Shown: one piece after another, positions 23,675 through 31,839 of the stretch
Position numbering within the stretch: position 1 is the stretch's first letter
Layout of the letters: each line of letters opens with the position of its first letter
DNA from: an uncultured Paracoccaceae bacterium
GTDB lineage: Bacteria; Pseudomonadota; Alphaproteobacteria; Rhodobacterales; Rhodobacteraceae
Assembly (NCBI GenBank): GCA_947503935.1
Contig: CANNFR010000010.1
Coordinates: 1 to 64,000, forward strand
Reading direction: 5' to 3'
Length of the DNA stretch: 64,000 nt
Made by a program: the position numbers and the translations under genes
Notes under the pieces: model-generated
What the model was told of the DNA's origin: nothing
What the model saw: only the letters and a program-made list of their open reading frames with translations
Database searches by the model: none

Positions 23675-25729
23675 TCACTCGGCGGCTTGGAGCGCGACCG
23701 CCTCTTCGTCAGCCTCAACGGCGGCTTCGTCCGGCGCGACATCGCCGTCATCGACGATCTCGAACTCCGGCTCATCGGGCTCCTCCGCAAGCGGCGCCGT
23801 GCGCAGCACCTGCGGGAGCCAGCCCGTGCCCGCAAGCAACTCCTCGGCTGCTTCGACCATGTCGGGCTTCTTGAACCCGGCGATGCGGTCGGCGTCCTTG
23901 TCGCCCTTCGCCTCGCGCACCGCGGCGAGGATCTGCGCCTTGGTCACACGGCCGAGATAGGTGTCCGCCGTCGGCGTCCAGCCCGCCTTCACCATGTCGA
24001 GCCCGAGCGTCGATGCGAGGATATCGGCATGTGCGATCTGGCGCGGCTTGCGGTGGTGCGGCTCCTGCACGGCGTTGACGGTCATCGCCACGCAATGGGC
24101 GAAGAGCGCGTCCCGGCTGTCGCTGTCCCACTCGGTCAGCGCATCCCACAGCTCTTCCGGTTGCTTCGGCAGATTGCCCGCCCAGGTCTCGATCCCGAGA
24201 TCGATCGACTGAACGTAAGCAGCGTCGCCGAGGTTCGGGGCTTGCGATCCAAACTGCGTTGAGCGTGGGCTGATCTCGACGCAACTGTCTTGGCCGCAAT
24301 GGTAGAAGAGCTGCAGGACCATCGCGTGCAGGCAGGCGAGCCGCGCGAGTTCGGGATCACTCGCCAGCGCATCGCGCAGCGCCATCGTGCGATGGACGGT
24401 CAGTTCGCAGATGAGGCGGTCCGACAGCGGCTTGGTGCCGTCGTCATCGTCTTCCTCATCCTGATCCGTGAGCGGATCGGATGCGTCAGCGACGCCATCG
24501 TCCATGTCGGGGTCGACCGTCTCGCTGTCGGGACCGTCCTCGGCCTCGACTGCCGGTTCGTCCTCGGAGCGCACATAGCCGCGTTCGACACGCAGCCCGC
24601 CGGAGCTGTCGATGCTGACGAATGCACCCGCGATGGCGTAGTCCTCGGCCCCGAACCGGATCGGACGGTTTTGAAGCGCTTCCATCGCCGTCTCGATCTC
24701 GCCGAGCCGCGCGTCGACTTCCTCCGGGAGTTCATCCGCCTCGGCATAGTCGTCTTCGAGTTTGTCGTATTCGGCTTTGAGCGCCTCGTAGGTCTTCCCT
24801 TCCTCCTCGCTCATTGGCTCGGCTTCACCGCGAATGCGCCGCAGATCGTAGGTGTGACCATAGGGAAAGTCGGTCCCGACCTCGATCCAGTGCCAGCCTT
24901 CGGCGCGGATCGCCTCGGCTTCCTCGTTCAGCTTCTCGGTGACCATGGTTTCGAGCAGCGCCGCGTCCTGCAACCAGCCACCATCATCGGTCTGGAAAAG
25001 ATCGCGCAGCACGTCGCCGCCCGCCTCGACATAATTGTCGAGGCCCACGAATTGCGCGCGCCGGTCGGAGGCGCGCACGGCGCCTTCGGTCAGCATGCGG
25101 CGGATTTCGTAAGGCTGCTTGTTGTAGTGCTGCTTGAGCGCGTCCCAGACCTGTTCCTGGCGTTCATGGTCGGGATTGACCGTGAAGGCCATGAGCTGGT
25201 CGAGCGTCATCTCCTCTTCGGCATAGGCGTCGAGCAGTGTCGCCGAGACGGCGGCCAGCTTGAGGCGTTGCTTGACGACACCCACCGAGACGAAGAAGGC
25301 CGCGGCGATCTCCTCCTCGGACTTGCCCTTCTCGCGCATGGCCTGAAAGGCGCGAAACTGATCGAGCGGATGCAGCGGCGCGCGCTGAATGTTCTCAGCG
25401 AGGCTGTCCTCTTCCGCCAAGCCGTCGGTGCGCACGATGCAGGGCACCGGCGCGGTCTTGTTGAGCCGGCGCTGTTTGACGAGGAGTTCGAGCGCGCGGT
25501 AGCGGCGACCGCCGGCCGGGATTTCGAACATGCCGGTCTCCGCGCCATCATCGTCGAGAACGGTCCGAACCGTGATCGACGACAGGAGCGTGCGCCGGGC
25601 GATGTCCTCGGCCAGTTCCTCGATCGAGACGCCGGCCTTGACCTTCCGGACGTTGGACTGGCTGAGCACCAGCTTGTTGAAAGGGATGTCGCGCGAGGCG
25701 CTGAGGGTGATTTTCTTGGACTTCGTCAT
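23675..25729 (-). CDS. ParB/RepB/Spo0J-type protein of the ICE maintenance module
   Basis: This 684-residue protein has a ParB N-terminal domain (about 10-120) with IPAGGRRYRALELL, corresponding to the ParB CTPase GERRxRA box, and the SLAENIQRAPLHPLDQFRAF segment. A helix-turn-helix follows at about 140-165 (SEEEIAAAFFVSVGVVKQRL). The long C-terminal part is acidic and unique to this plasmid/ICE subfamily. No ParA partner gene is visible in the window. Its 5' leader carries the structured element also found before the DUF932 gene. Confidence 0.92.
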   Translation of the reverse strand: MTKSKKITLSASRDIPFNKLVLSQSNVRKVKAGVSIEELAEDIARRTLLSSITVRTVLDDDGAETGMFEIPAGGRRYRALELLVKQRRLNKTAPVPCIVRTDGLAEEDSLAENIQRAPLHPLDQFRAFQAMREKGKSEEEIAAAFFVSVGVVKQRLKLAAVSATLLDAYAEEEMTLDQLMAFTVNPDHERQEQVWDALKQHYNKQPYEIRRMLTEGAVRASDRRAQFVGLDNYVEAGGDVLRDLFQTDDGGWLQDAALLETMVTEKLNEEAEAIRAEGWHWIEVGTDFPYGHTYDLRRIRGEAEPMSEEEGKTYEALKAEYDKLEDDYAEADELPEEVDARLGEIETAMEALQNRPIRFGAEDYAIAGAFVSIDSSGGLRVERGYVRSEDEPAVEAEDGPDSETVDPDMDDGVADASDPLTDQDEEDDDDGTKPLSDRLICELTVHRTMALRDALASDPELARLACLHAMVLQLFYHCGQDSCVEISPRSTQFGSQAPNLGDAAYVQSIDLGIETWAGNLPKQPEELWDALTEWDSDSRDALFAHCVAMTVNAVQEPHHRKPRQIAHADILASTLGLDMVKAGWTPTADTYLGRVTKAQILAAVREAKGDKDADRIAGFKKPDMVEAAEELLAGTGWLPQVLRTAPLAEEPDEPEFEIVDDGDVAPDEAAVEADEEAVALQAAE

Positions 25730-25742
25730 GGGACTTCTCCGC

Positions 25743-25783
25743 GACGGGCGATCACGAGACTCTCTCTGACCTCCAGACCCGTC
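25743..25783 (-). promoter_or_regulatory. Structured leader element upstream of parB (copy 1)
   Basis: The outer arms GACGGG and CCCGTC are perfect inverse complements enclosing a nested stem, GGTCA/TGATC plus GAGA/TCTC, on the minus strand. It ends just before the ribosome binding site CGGAGAAG. A diverged copy with compensating changes precedes the DUF932 gene (28472-28516). The class is unknown to me; it could act as RNA or as a DNA operator. Confidence 0.65.
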
Positions 25784-25809
25784 ACGAAAAATCCCGCCTC
25801 CCTCTCACT

Positions 25810-26211
25810 CTAGGCATCGAAGAGCGCGGACGTATCCCCGAACACGCGGATCGAAGAGACGAGACCGTTATCGTCCTTGTCTGTGAAGGCGACAGCGCGG
25901 ACAGTGACCTTTTTCCCGTCATGTCGCTTGTAGTGATTGAGCGCTTCGAGGACGTAGGCCCGATCGGTGCCGTAGATGTTGGTCAGGTCGTGCTCGATGC
26001 TCTTGAAGCTCTGCCAATAGCCAGCAAGCATTTCGACGACGGCGGCCTTGCCTTCGACGGCAGGCGCATTGCCGAACTGGATCGACACATCGTCGGCAAG
26101 GAAGGCCGCATAGGCGTCGATATCCTTGTCATCGAGCACTTCCAGGTAGCGCAGATAGCTCTGATAGGCGTCGTCGCTGAGTTGGTTGATGCGGAGGTTG
26201 GAGGTGATCAT
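25810..26211 (-). CDS. SnoaL/NTF2-like small protein
   Basis: The protein has 133 residues. A cone-shaped alpha+beta barrel is suggested by YQSYLRYLEVLDDKDIDAYA followed by AFLADDVSIQFGNAPAVEGKAAV and by the C-terminal strand-rich part, as in SnoaL-like polyketide cyclases or ketosteroid isomerase-like proteins. No catalytic residue can be assigned. It diverges from a LysR regulator and sits between parB and DUF932, where the backbone usually has no such gene, so it is cargo. Confidence 0.75.
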   Translation of the reverse strand: MITSNLRINQLSDDAYQSYLRYLEVLDDKDIDAYAAFLADDVSIQFGNAPAVEGKAAVVEMLAGYWQSFKSIEHDLTNIYGTDRAYVLEALNHYKRHDGKKVTVRAVAFTDKDDNGLVSSIRVFGDTSALFDA

Positions 26212-26266
26212 GGTTTCGATCCTTTCATGGGCAGGGCTTGATTGCCGATGATCTGAAAGTACCGCT

Positions 26267-26298
26267 CTAACCTCATATCTTCCAATCGAAGGGGTTAG
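26267..26298. promoter_or_regulatory. Inverted repeat in the divergent SnoaL/LysR promoter
   Basis: CTAACC (26267-26272) and GGTTAG (26293-26298) are perfect inverse complements 20 bases apart, between the divergent genes and 22 bases before the LysR start. The position suits a LysR binding site; sequence alone does not prove it. Confidence 0.45.
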
Positions 26299-26319
26299 TG
26301 AGTATCATAAGCATTAATT

Positions 26320-27219
26320 ATGAGTGTCCGACCTGATCTGAACCTGTTGATCGTCTTCGATGCGATCATGTCCGAGCGCAATTTACGGCTCGCGGCGGAG
26401 CGCCTCGGGCGGTCGCAGCCGGCTGTCAGCCAGTCCGTCGCAAGGCTGCGGGACATTCTGGGTGATCGGCTATTCGAGAAGACGCCAAAGGGGGTCAAAC
26501 CGACCCAGCGCGCCGAAGCACTCTGGCTGGAGATACGGGATTCGCTACATCTGATCGATCAGGCGCTCACCCATTCCGAGTTCGACCCGAAGTTGGTCTC
26601 GACGCAAGTCAGCATCGGTCTTGCTGATGATGTGCACGAGATGGCCTTCGCCGATATCGTCTCCGACCTGCGCGAGCGTGCGCCAGGCGTGGTCCTGCGC
26701 GTGGCGGAAGTCGACCACCAATCCGTTTGGCGGGACGTGGGTGACGGCCGGGTTGATCTGGCCGTCTCGGTCGCCCCGCCGCCGCCGCGTGGCCTCGGTG
26801 CGTCCACTTTGTTGGAGCAGCCATTCGTGATCCTGCATCGACCGGATGTGTCTCCGCCGACCACCCTCAAGAGCTATCTGAAGTCCACACATGCCGCGGT
26901 GGGATTCCGGGACGAAGAGGCTGGATACACTGATCAGCGGCTTGCGAACATGGGTCACAATCGGGAGGTGATCGCATGGACGCCGCGGTTCGGCTCGATC
27001 CCCGATCTCGTCGCGAGGACGGGTGCGCTGGCCACTATGCCAGATCCGATCGCCCGCTGGCATGCCAAGCGGTTCAACCTGGCTATCGCAAAACTGCCCT
27101 TCGATCTCGACGCGGTGCCGGTCCGCCTGTGCTGGCATCAGCGACGGCGGACCGATCCGTTGAACATGTGGCTGCGCGATCAGGTGCAGGAGACGGTCTT
27201 GAGACGAATGCGGTCATAG
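26320..27219 (+). CDS. LysR-family transcriptional regulator
   Basis: The protein has 299 residues. The N-terminal winged helix-turn-helix (about 1-65: LNLLIVFDAIMSERNLRLAA, then ERLGRSQPAVSQSVARLRD) is followed by a substrate-binding domain starting near 90. It resembles NodD/LinR/PcpR-like regulators with the MSVRPDLNLLIVFDAI opening. It is divergent from the SnoaL-like gene, which is its most likely target. Confidence 0.92.
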   Translation: MSVRPDLNLLIVFDAIMSERNLRLAAERLGRSQPAVSQSVARLRDILGDRLFEKTPKGVKPTQRAEALWLEIRDSLHLIDQALTHSEFDPKLVSTQVSIGLADDVHEMAFADIVSDLRERAPGVVLRVAEVDHQSVWRDVGDGRVDLAVSVAPPPPRGLGASTLLEQPFVILHRPDVSPPTTLKSYLKSTHAAVGFRDEEAGYTDQRLANMGHNREVIAWTPRFGSIPDLVARTGALATMPDPIARWHAKRFNLAIAKLPFDLDAVPVRLCWHQRRRTDPLNMWLRDQVQETVLRRMRS

Positions 27220-27265
27220 GCTCGGAAGAGTCCGATGCTGCCGGATGCCAGTCTTGAAGGCCTGA

Positions 27266-28459
27266 TCACGCCGCCTGTTCCAGCAGTTTCTTAGCGCGGG
27301 TCTCCATGGTGAGCCGCGCATCCTGCTGCGGCTTGGACCGGGCGACCGCCGTAATGCCTTGCACGAAGTCGAAGACGCTTTCGGGCGGGTGACCTTCTTC
27401 GGCGAGAACCGTCTCGACGATCTTGCCGGTCTCCGCTTTCGAGAAGCCACGTTTGCGTAGGAAGTCGGCGCGGTCCTCGTCGCTGCGGGCGACGATCCGT
27501 TCGCGCGCGGAGCGGATGCCCTGGACGAAGGGCTGCGGTGAGGAGTCGGCGAAGTTTGCCAGCGCTGGGGCCGCCTCGTGCGCGAAGCGGTTGGCCGCGT
27601 ATTTGGAGTGCCTGATCGTGATTTCCTGGAAGTCCTCGACGCCCCAGAGATTGCGGTTCTGGCAGACGGCGCGGAGATAGAAGCTCGCAATGCCGAGCGT
27701 CTTAGCGCCCACCTCGGAGTTCCAGCAGTAGAAGCCGCGGAAGAAGAGATCGGGCGATCCGTCGGGCAACCTGCACGCCTCGATCGGGTTCCTATCGTCG
27801 ACCAGGAAGAGGAAGACGTCGCGGTCGGAGGCGTAGAGCGTGGTCGTGTCCTTGGTGATGTCGACCATCGGGTTGTAGGTGCCCGTAGACCAATCGAGCA
27901 CGCCCGGCACCTTCCAGCGCGTGTCGCCGACGCCATCACCGGCGATGCGCTGCACGGCCGAGACGAGTTCATGGTCGTAGATGCGGCCGTAGTCAGGGCC
28001 GGTCACGGCGCGCAGCTCGGTGCGACCGTTGGCGACCTCCATCGTCTTGATCTGCTCGGCGCGATGGTTGGTGAGGCCATATTGCAGATTGATGCCGGCG
28101 AGTGGCGCGGGAAGCTGGCGCAGATAGGCCGCGGGCGCGCTGACCAGGCTCGCGAGCTGGCCGAAGCTCCAATGAGTGGGCGCGACCGGTGCCTCGGCGC
28201 CCGGCAGGATGAGCGCCAGCTTTTCCGGATCGTCGCGATGGGCCTCGACGCGGATCGCCGCGCTCTCGACCGTCCGCGTCCGGCTCCGTTCGGCCCGGCC
28301 TTTCACGGAGGCGTAGAGGCCCGAGAGGGAGAGATACTTCTCGTCGTCGGGCCGCGAAAACCACTCAGACGACACGCGCCCGTTATGCCCGCCGCGGGAC
28401 ACATCCACCTTGTAGCCGCCGCTCTCGGGGCGGCCGGTCATGATTTCTGTTGCTGTCAT
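27266..28459 (-). CDS. DUF932 family plasmid/ICE protein
   Basis: The protein has 397 residues and matches DUF932 (phage/plasmid-like protein), a regular member of alphaproteobacterial ICE maintenance modules. Recognisable parts are LPAPLAGINLQYGLTNHRAE, VSAVQRIAGDGVGDTRWKVP and YCWNSEVGAKTLGIASFYLR. No signal peptide or membrane segment is seen. Function is unknown. The ribosome binding site GGAGAAC follows the structured leader shared with parB. Confidence 0.88.
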   Translation of the reverse strand: MTATEIMTGRPESGGYKVDVSRGGHNGRVSSEWFSRPDDEKYLSLSGLYASVKGRAERSRTRTVESAAIRVEAHRDDPEKLALILPGAEAPVAPTHWSFGQLASLVSAPAAYLRQLPAPLAGINLQYGLTNHRAEQIKTMEVANGRTELRAVTGPDYGRIYDHELVSAVQRIAGDGVGDTRWKVPGVLDWSTGTYNPMVDITKDTTTLYASDRDVFLFLVDDRNPIEACRLPDGSPDLFFRGFYCWNSEVGAKTLGIASFYLRAVCQNRNLWGVEDFQEITIRHSKYAANRFAHEAAPALANFADSSPQPFVQGIRSARERIVARSDEDRADFLRKRGFSKAETGKIVETVLAEEGHPPESVFDFVQGITAVARSKPQQDARLTMETRAKKLLEQAA

Positions 28460-28471
28460 GGCTGTTCTCCA

Positions 28472-28516
28472 TGACGGGCGGTCCGAGAGCCTCTCTCTCG
28501 ACCTCCAAACCCGTCA
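28472..28516 (-). promoter_or_regulatory. Structured leader element upstream of the DUF932 gene (copy 2)
   Basis: The arms TGACGGG and CCCGTCA are perfect inverse complements. Inside them GGTC/GACC and GAGAG/CTCTC form a nested stem with a bulged G, matching the layout of the parB copy at 25743-25783. It ends just before ATGGAGAAC, the ribosome binding region. Sequence shared with the parB copy is about 70 percent by eye over 60 bases. Confidence 0.65.
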
Positions 28517-28548
28517 CGGGCCGGGACGGGATCCCTCTGACACTCGGA

Positions 28549-29637
28549 TCACTCGGCTGCGAGGTTACCGGACGGGAATGGGGTGCGCGAGGCGGCGAGC
28601 TGGTGCAGGGCTTCGGGCCTGATATGTGTGTAGCGGCGCAGCATCTTCCAGTCCTTGTGACCGGTAACGAGTGCGACTTGTTCGATGGCGAAGCCCGCCT
28701 CGAAGAGGCGGCTTGTGCCTTCGTGGCGCAAATCGTGGAAATGCAGGTCTTTGACACTGACCTCCACGCAGGCACGCCGGAAGGCTGTCCCGACTGACTT
28801 GGAGTTATAGGGAAAGATCCGCTCGTTGGTATGCCCCAGATGCCTGGCCTGTTCCGTGACCAGAGCCCAGGCATCGAACCCGGTGGCGGCGAAAAGGGGG
28901 ATCCGCTGGTCGTTGCCAGTCTTGTTGCGCGGGTCCTTGCGGTCGCGGATCAGGAGCATGCGGCGGTCGACATCGAGATCGCTCCATTCAACACGGCAGA
29001 TTTCATCGAGCCGCATGGCCGTGGCCACCGCGAACTTCACGATCCTGGTCATAGGCAGCGTCAGGCGTTCGTTGTCATCGAAGCAGCGGAACAGGCGGTT
29101 CAACTCGTCCGTACCGGGGCGTCGATCCCGCTCGTTTCCCTTGCCGATTAGACCAAGCCGTTTCAATGCGATACGCGCCAGATCGACGGGCTCCGGAGAG
29201 ATATCGAGGCCATGCACGGCCGCCGCATGGGTGATGATCATCTTGATCACGCCGATGTCGATCCCGAGAGTGACCGGGCCCGCACCTTGCTCCGCGCGCA
29301 TCTTGCCATAGTCGATCAGCTTCTGCCGGTCGAGGTGGCCGATCTTTTCCTTTCCAAGATCGCGCTTAAGCGCCGTGAGCGTGGCAGCCTTGCTGCGACG
29401 CGGCGGTTTCCCTACCTCGCAGATATCGGTTATATGAAGATCGATAAGGTCGCCAAAGGTCTGGAGACGGGAGACGGATGATTTGTTAGGGGCCAGCCCC
29501 TGATCCACCCGGGTCTCCGCTTGGCGGGCCCAACGATGGGCGTCGTCGCGGCGGAGGAACGTCTCGCTCGCGTAGCGGCCCTTTCGTCTGATCTGGGCCC
29601 GGTAGGCACCGGAGGGGAGCTTGGTGATGGAGGCCAT
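28549..29637 (-). CDS. int: Tyrosine recombinase, dusA-type ICE integrase
   Basis: This 362-residue tyrosine recombinase has an N-terminal SAM-like core-binding region (about 55-150) and the catalytic residues Arg209 (TAMRLDEICRVEW), His301/Arg304 (LHFHDLRHEGTSR), His327 (VTGHKDW) and nucleophile Tyr336 (LRRYTHIRPE). I set the start at 29637 (MASITKLPSGAYRAQIRRKG), the usual family N-terminus; the upstream extension is rejected. It is transcribed away from dusA, 113 bases from the dusA start, as in elements that integrate into the dusA 5' end. It catalyses integration and excision. Confidence 0.94.
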   Translation of the reverse strand: MASITKLPSGAYRAQIRRKGRYASETFLRRDDAHRWARQAETRVDQGLAPNKSSVSRLQTFGDLIDLHITDICEVGKPPRRSKAATLTALKRDLGKEKIGHLDRQKLIDYGKMRAEQGAGPVTLGIDIGVIKMIITHAAAVHGLDISPEPVDLARIALKRLGLIGKGNERDRRPGTDELNRLFRCFDDNERLTLPMTRIVKFAVATAMRLDEICRVEWSDLDVDRRMLLIRDRKDPRNKTGNDQRIPLFAATGFDAWALVTEQARHLGHTNERIFPYNSKSVGTAFRRACVEVSVKDLHFHDLRHEGTSRLFEAGFAIEQVALVTGHKDWKMLRRYTHIRPEALHQLAASRTPFPSGNLAAE

Positions 29638-29699
29638 TTTCGTGTGCGCTGTGTGTGCAATGAGTCGTCGTAGAGGGGCAAATTCGGGGATATTGGGGC

Positions 29700-29810
29700 G
29701 TATTCCAGCGTAGCAGCCGTCGCCGCCAACATTTTGAATGTACAAGAAAAATGCATATAAATCAACACGCTAGGCTTTCTATTGCCCCGATGATGGACTG
29801 GACCGATCGG
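29700..29810. other. Probable attachment site junction at the 5' end of dusA
   Basis: The integrase gene ends its upstream region here and dusA begins. In known dusA-integrating elements, recombination occurs within the start of dusA around the conserved PMMDWTDR codons (here about 29784-29810), and the element replaces the first codons and promoter. The exact core cannot be fixed without the other end of the element, which is outside the window. Confidence 0.5.
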
Positions 29811-30740
29811 TATTGTCGATATTTGCATCGGTTGATGTCGCGACATGCTCTGCTCTATACCGAGATGGTGACGGCGCCGGCCATTGTACGTGGTGATCGG
29901 GAGCGGTTGCTGGATTATGACGCTGCTGAGCATCCGGTTGCCTTGCAGGTGGGCGGCTCTGATCCCGGCGAGTTGGCCGAGGCGGTGCGGATCGCAAATG
30001 AGTGGGGGTATGACGAGGTCAACCTCAACGTTGGCTGTCCGTCGGACCGGGTTCAATCGGGCTGCTTCGGCGCGGTTCTGATGGAGCGGCCCGCCTTGGT
30101 GGCCGAATGTGTGGCGGCGATGATCGCGGTCTCGAAGCCCGAGGTGACGGTCAAATGCCGGATCGGTGTGGACGACCAGGTTCCCGAAGAGGTGCTGCCG
30201 CGTTTCTTGGAGACCGTTTCCGCAGCCGGTGTTTCGCGATTTGCGATCCATGCGCGAAAGGCTTGGTTGAAGGGTCTGTCACCGAAGGAGAACCGTGAGG
30301 TGCCGCCATTAGATTATCCGCTGGTCTATCGGATGAAGCGTGAGTTTCCGCATCTGCATCTGTCGGTGAATGGTGGGGTCGCGTCACTGGACGAGGCCGA
30401 AATGCATCTAGCCGCGGGTATGGATGGCGTGATGATCGGGCGGGCGGCCTATCACAACCCTGCAGACGTGCTTTTGGAGGCGGATCAGCGGATCTTCGGG
30501 GCGGAAGGGCCAAGCCGAAGTGTCGAAGAGGTGGTCGAGGCGATGCGGCCCTACATCGCGCGGCATCTGGCCAACGGAGGCCGGTTGCATCAGGTCACCC
30601 GGCATATGTTGGGGCTTTTCGCAGGGCGGCCGGGCGCGCGAGGATGGCGCCGCGTTCTTTCCCAAGAGGGACCAAAGGACGGGGCGGGGCTTGAGGTTCT
30701 GGACGCGGCTCTGGGCCAGTTTGGTGCGCGGGCGGCCTGA
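29751..30740 (+). CDS. dusA: tRNA-dihydrouridine synthase A
   Basis: This 329-residue FMN-dependent TIM-barrel enzyme reduces uridine in the tRNA D-loop (U20/U20a). It has SIAPMMDWTDRYCRYLHRL (10-28), the catalytic cysteine in NLNVGCPSDRVQSG (Cys96), CRIGVDD, FAIHARKAWLKGLSPKENR and MIGRAAYHNP. It is full length despite the adjacent ICE, so integration preserved the frame, probably with a promoter and first codons supplied by the element. Confidence 0.95.
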   Translation: MHINQHARLSIAPMMDWTDRYCRYLHRLMSRHALLYTEMVTAPAIVRGDRERLLDYDAAEHPVALQVGGSDPGELAEAVRIANEWGYDEVNLNVGCPSDRVQSGCFGAVLMERPALVAECVAAMIAVSKPEVTVKCRIGVDDQVPEEVLPRFLETVSAAGVSRFAIHARKAWLKGLSPKENREVPPLDYPLVYRMKREFPHLHLSVNGGVASLDEAEMHLAAGMDGVMIGRAAYHNPADVLLEADQRIFGAEGPSRSVEEVVEAMRPYIARHLANGGRLHQVTRHMLGLFAGRPGARGWRRVLSQEGPKDGAGLEVLDAALGQFGARAA

Positions 30741-30745
30741 GGGGT

Positions 30746-30859
30746 AAAATTCTTCTGCGAAGAATTTTTGGCGCGCCGGCGATATTCCGGAACAATTCTT
30801 CTGCGAAGAATTCACCACGGGTCAATGCAGGGCGCCTCTTGATTTTTCGCAGAAAAATC
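30746..30859. repeat. Three related palindromic hairpins downstream of dusA
   Basis: Three perfect short hairpins with TGC (or GCA) loops occur within 114 bases: AAAATTCTTC-TGC-GAAGAATTTT (30746-30768), AATTCTTC-TGC-GAAGAATT (30794-30812) and GATTTTTC-GCA-GAAAAATC (30841-30859). The first is followed by T residues and can serve as a dusA terminator. They look like a small family of repeated extragenic palindromes. Confidence 0.75.
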
Positions 30860-30954
30860 GGGGCGGTGAGAGGGGCATATCTGCCTGAGACAGCTTTCCA
30901 CTGGCGGCGCCGCTTGAGGCGGGATATCCCCGAGGGAGGAATTGGGGAAGCGAT

Positions 30955-31779
30955 ATGCCGGGTTTTGATGCTCTTTTGCCGTTGGCGCTGGTCCTGGCGG
31001 CAACGGGGGCTTTTGCGGGTATTCTGGCGGGCCTGCTTGGCGTGGGCGGCGGCATCGTTCTGGTCACCGCATTCTTCTACGCGTTCGGCGCCCTGGGCTA
31101 TGATAGCCCGCAGTTGATGCAGATCTGTCTGGCAACCTCGCTTGCGACGATTGTGGTCACGTCTGTCAGGTCTGTCCTTGGCCATCATCGCAAAGGGGCC
31201 GTTGACTGGGATATCCTCAAGGGCTGGGCCTTGGGCATTGTGGTCGGCGCGGCTTTGGGAGTGCTTGTCGCGGCGGCTTTGCGCACCGTGACCTTGCAGG
31301 CGATTTTCGCGATCCTGGCCTTCGTGGTGTCGCTTTATATGGCGTTTGGCAAAGACAATTGGCGCCTGGCCGAGGAGATGCCCAGGGGCCCGCTGAAATG
31401 GATCATTGCGCCGGTCATGGGCCTTTTGTCGGTCTTGATGGGCATTGGCGGGGGATCTTTCGGGGTGCCGCTGATGACGTTGCACGGGGCGGCGATGCAC
31501 CGGGCTGTTGCGACCTCGGCGGGGTTCGGTGTGATCATCGCCTTGCCATCGGTTCTGGGCTTTCTTTTTCTCGATGTCGCGCCTGAGGGGCGTCCGCCTC
31601 TGACCGTCGGGGCCGTCAATGTGCCAGCGGCTGTTCTGATCGTCTCGATGACGATGATCACGACGCCTTTGGGGGTGAAGATGGCCCATTCGCTGGATCC
31701 GCGGCCCTTGCGCCGGATCTTTGCCGTCTTCCTGATGATTGTTGCCGCAAATATGCTGCGGAAGGCCTTGGGCTGGTAG
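30955..31779 (+). CDS. TauE/SafE-family (TSUP) membrane exporter
   Basis: This 274-residue membrane protein has about eight transmembrane segments and the duplicated TSUP motif: GILAGLLGVGGGIVLVTAFF near the N-terminus and LMGIGGGSFGVPLMTLHGAA in the second half. The family exports or imports sulfite, sulfonates and related anions. Substrate cannot be assigned. It converges on rplI, with a shared terminator between them. Confidence 0.88.
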   Translation: MPGFDALLPLALVLAATGAFAGILAGLLGVGGGIVLVTAFFYAFGALGYDSPQLMQICLATSLATIVVTSVRSVLGHHRKGAVDWDILKGWALGIVVGAALGVLVAAALRTVTLQAIFAILAFVVSLYMAFGKDNWRLAEEMPRGPLKWIIAPVMGLLSVLMGIGGGSFGVPLMTLHGAAMHRAVATSAGFGVIIALPSVLGFLFLDVAPEGRPPLTVGAVNVPAAVLIVSMTMITTPLGVKMAHSLDPRPLRRIFAVFLMIVAANMLRKALGW

Positions 31780-31782
31780 AGA

Positions 31783-31811
31783 AAACCCGCGCCTGAGGCA
31801 GGCGCGGGTTT
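31783..31811. terminator. Bidirectional terminator between the TauE/SafE gene and rplI
   Basis: AAACCCGCGCCTG and CAGGCGCGGGTTT are perfect 13-base inverted arms with a 3-base loop, located between two convergent genes. It can terminate both transcripts. Confidence 0.85.
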
Positions 31812-31839
31812 GACGGCTTTCAAATGGCTTTCGCCGGGA

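Larger units (their letters stand above)
1..29750. mobile_element. Integrative and conjugative element, right part, integrated at dusA
   Basis: This stretch holds an integrase next to dusA, a MOBP/VirD2-like relaxase, a TraG coupling protein, trbB, a TraF-type peptidase, a lytic transglycosylase, and the DUF932/ParB/toprim/DUF2493/DUF736/DUF2285/DUF2840 maintenance genes typical of proteobacterial trb-type ICEs and plasmids. Four cargo blocks interrupt the backbone. The element runs off the left edge, so the other attachment site, the rest of the trb operon and total length are unknown. The right limit is inferred from the integrase/dusA junction and is accurate only to about 100 bases. It is called an ICE rather than a plasmid because its right end abuts core chromosome. 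Confidence 0.87.

Noticed and set aside
24290-25813. A 507-codon plus-strand frame opposite parB
   Set aside because: It is the antisense shadow of a GC-rich gene; parB has clear domain motifs and a good ribosome binding site, and the antisense protein has none.
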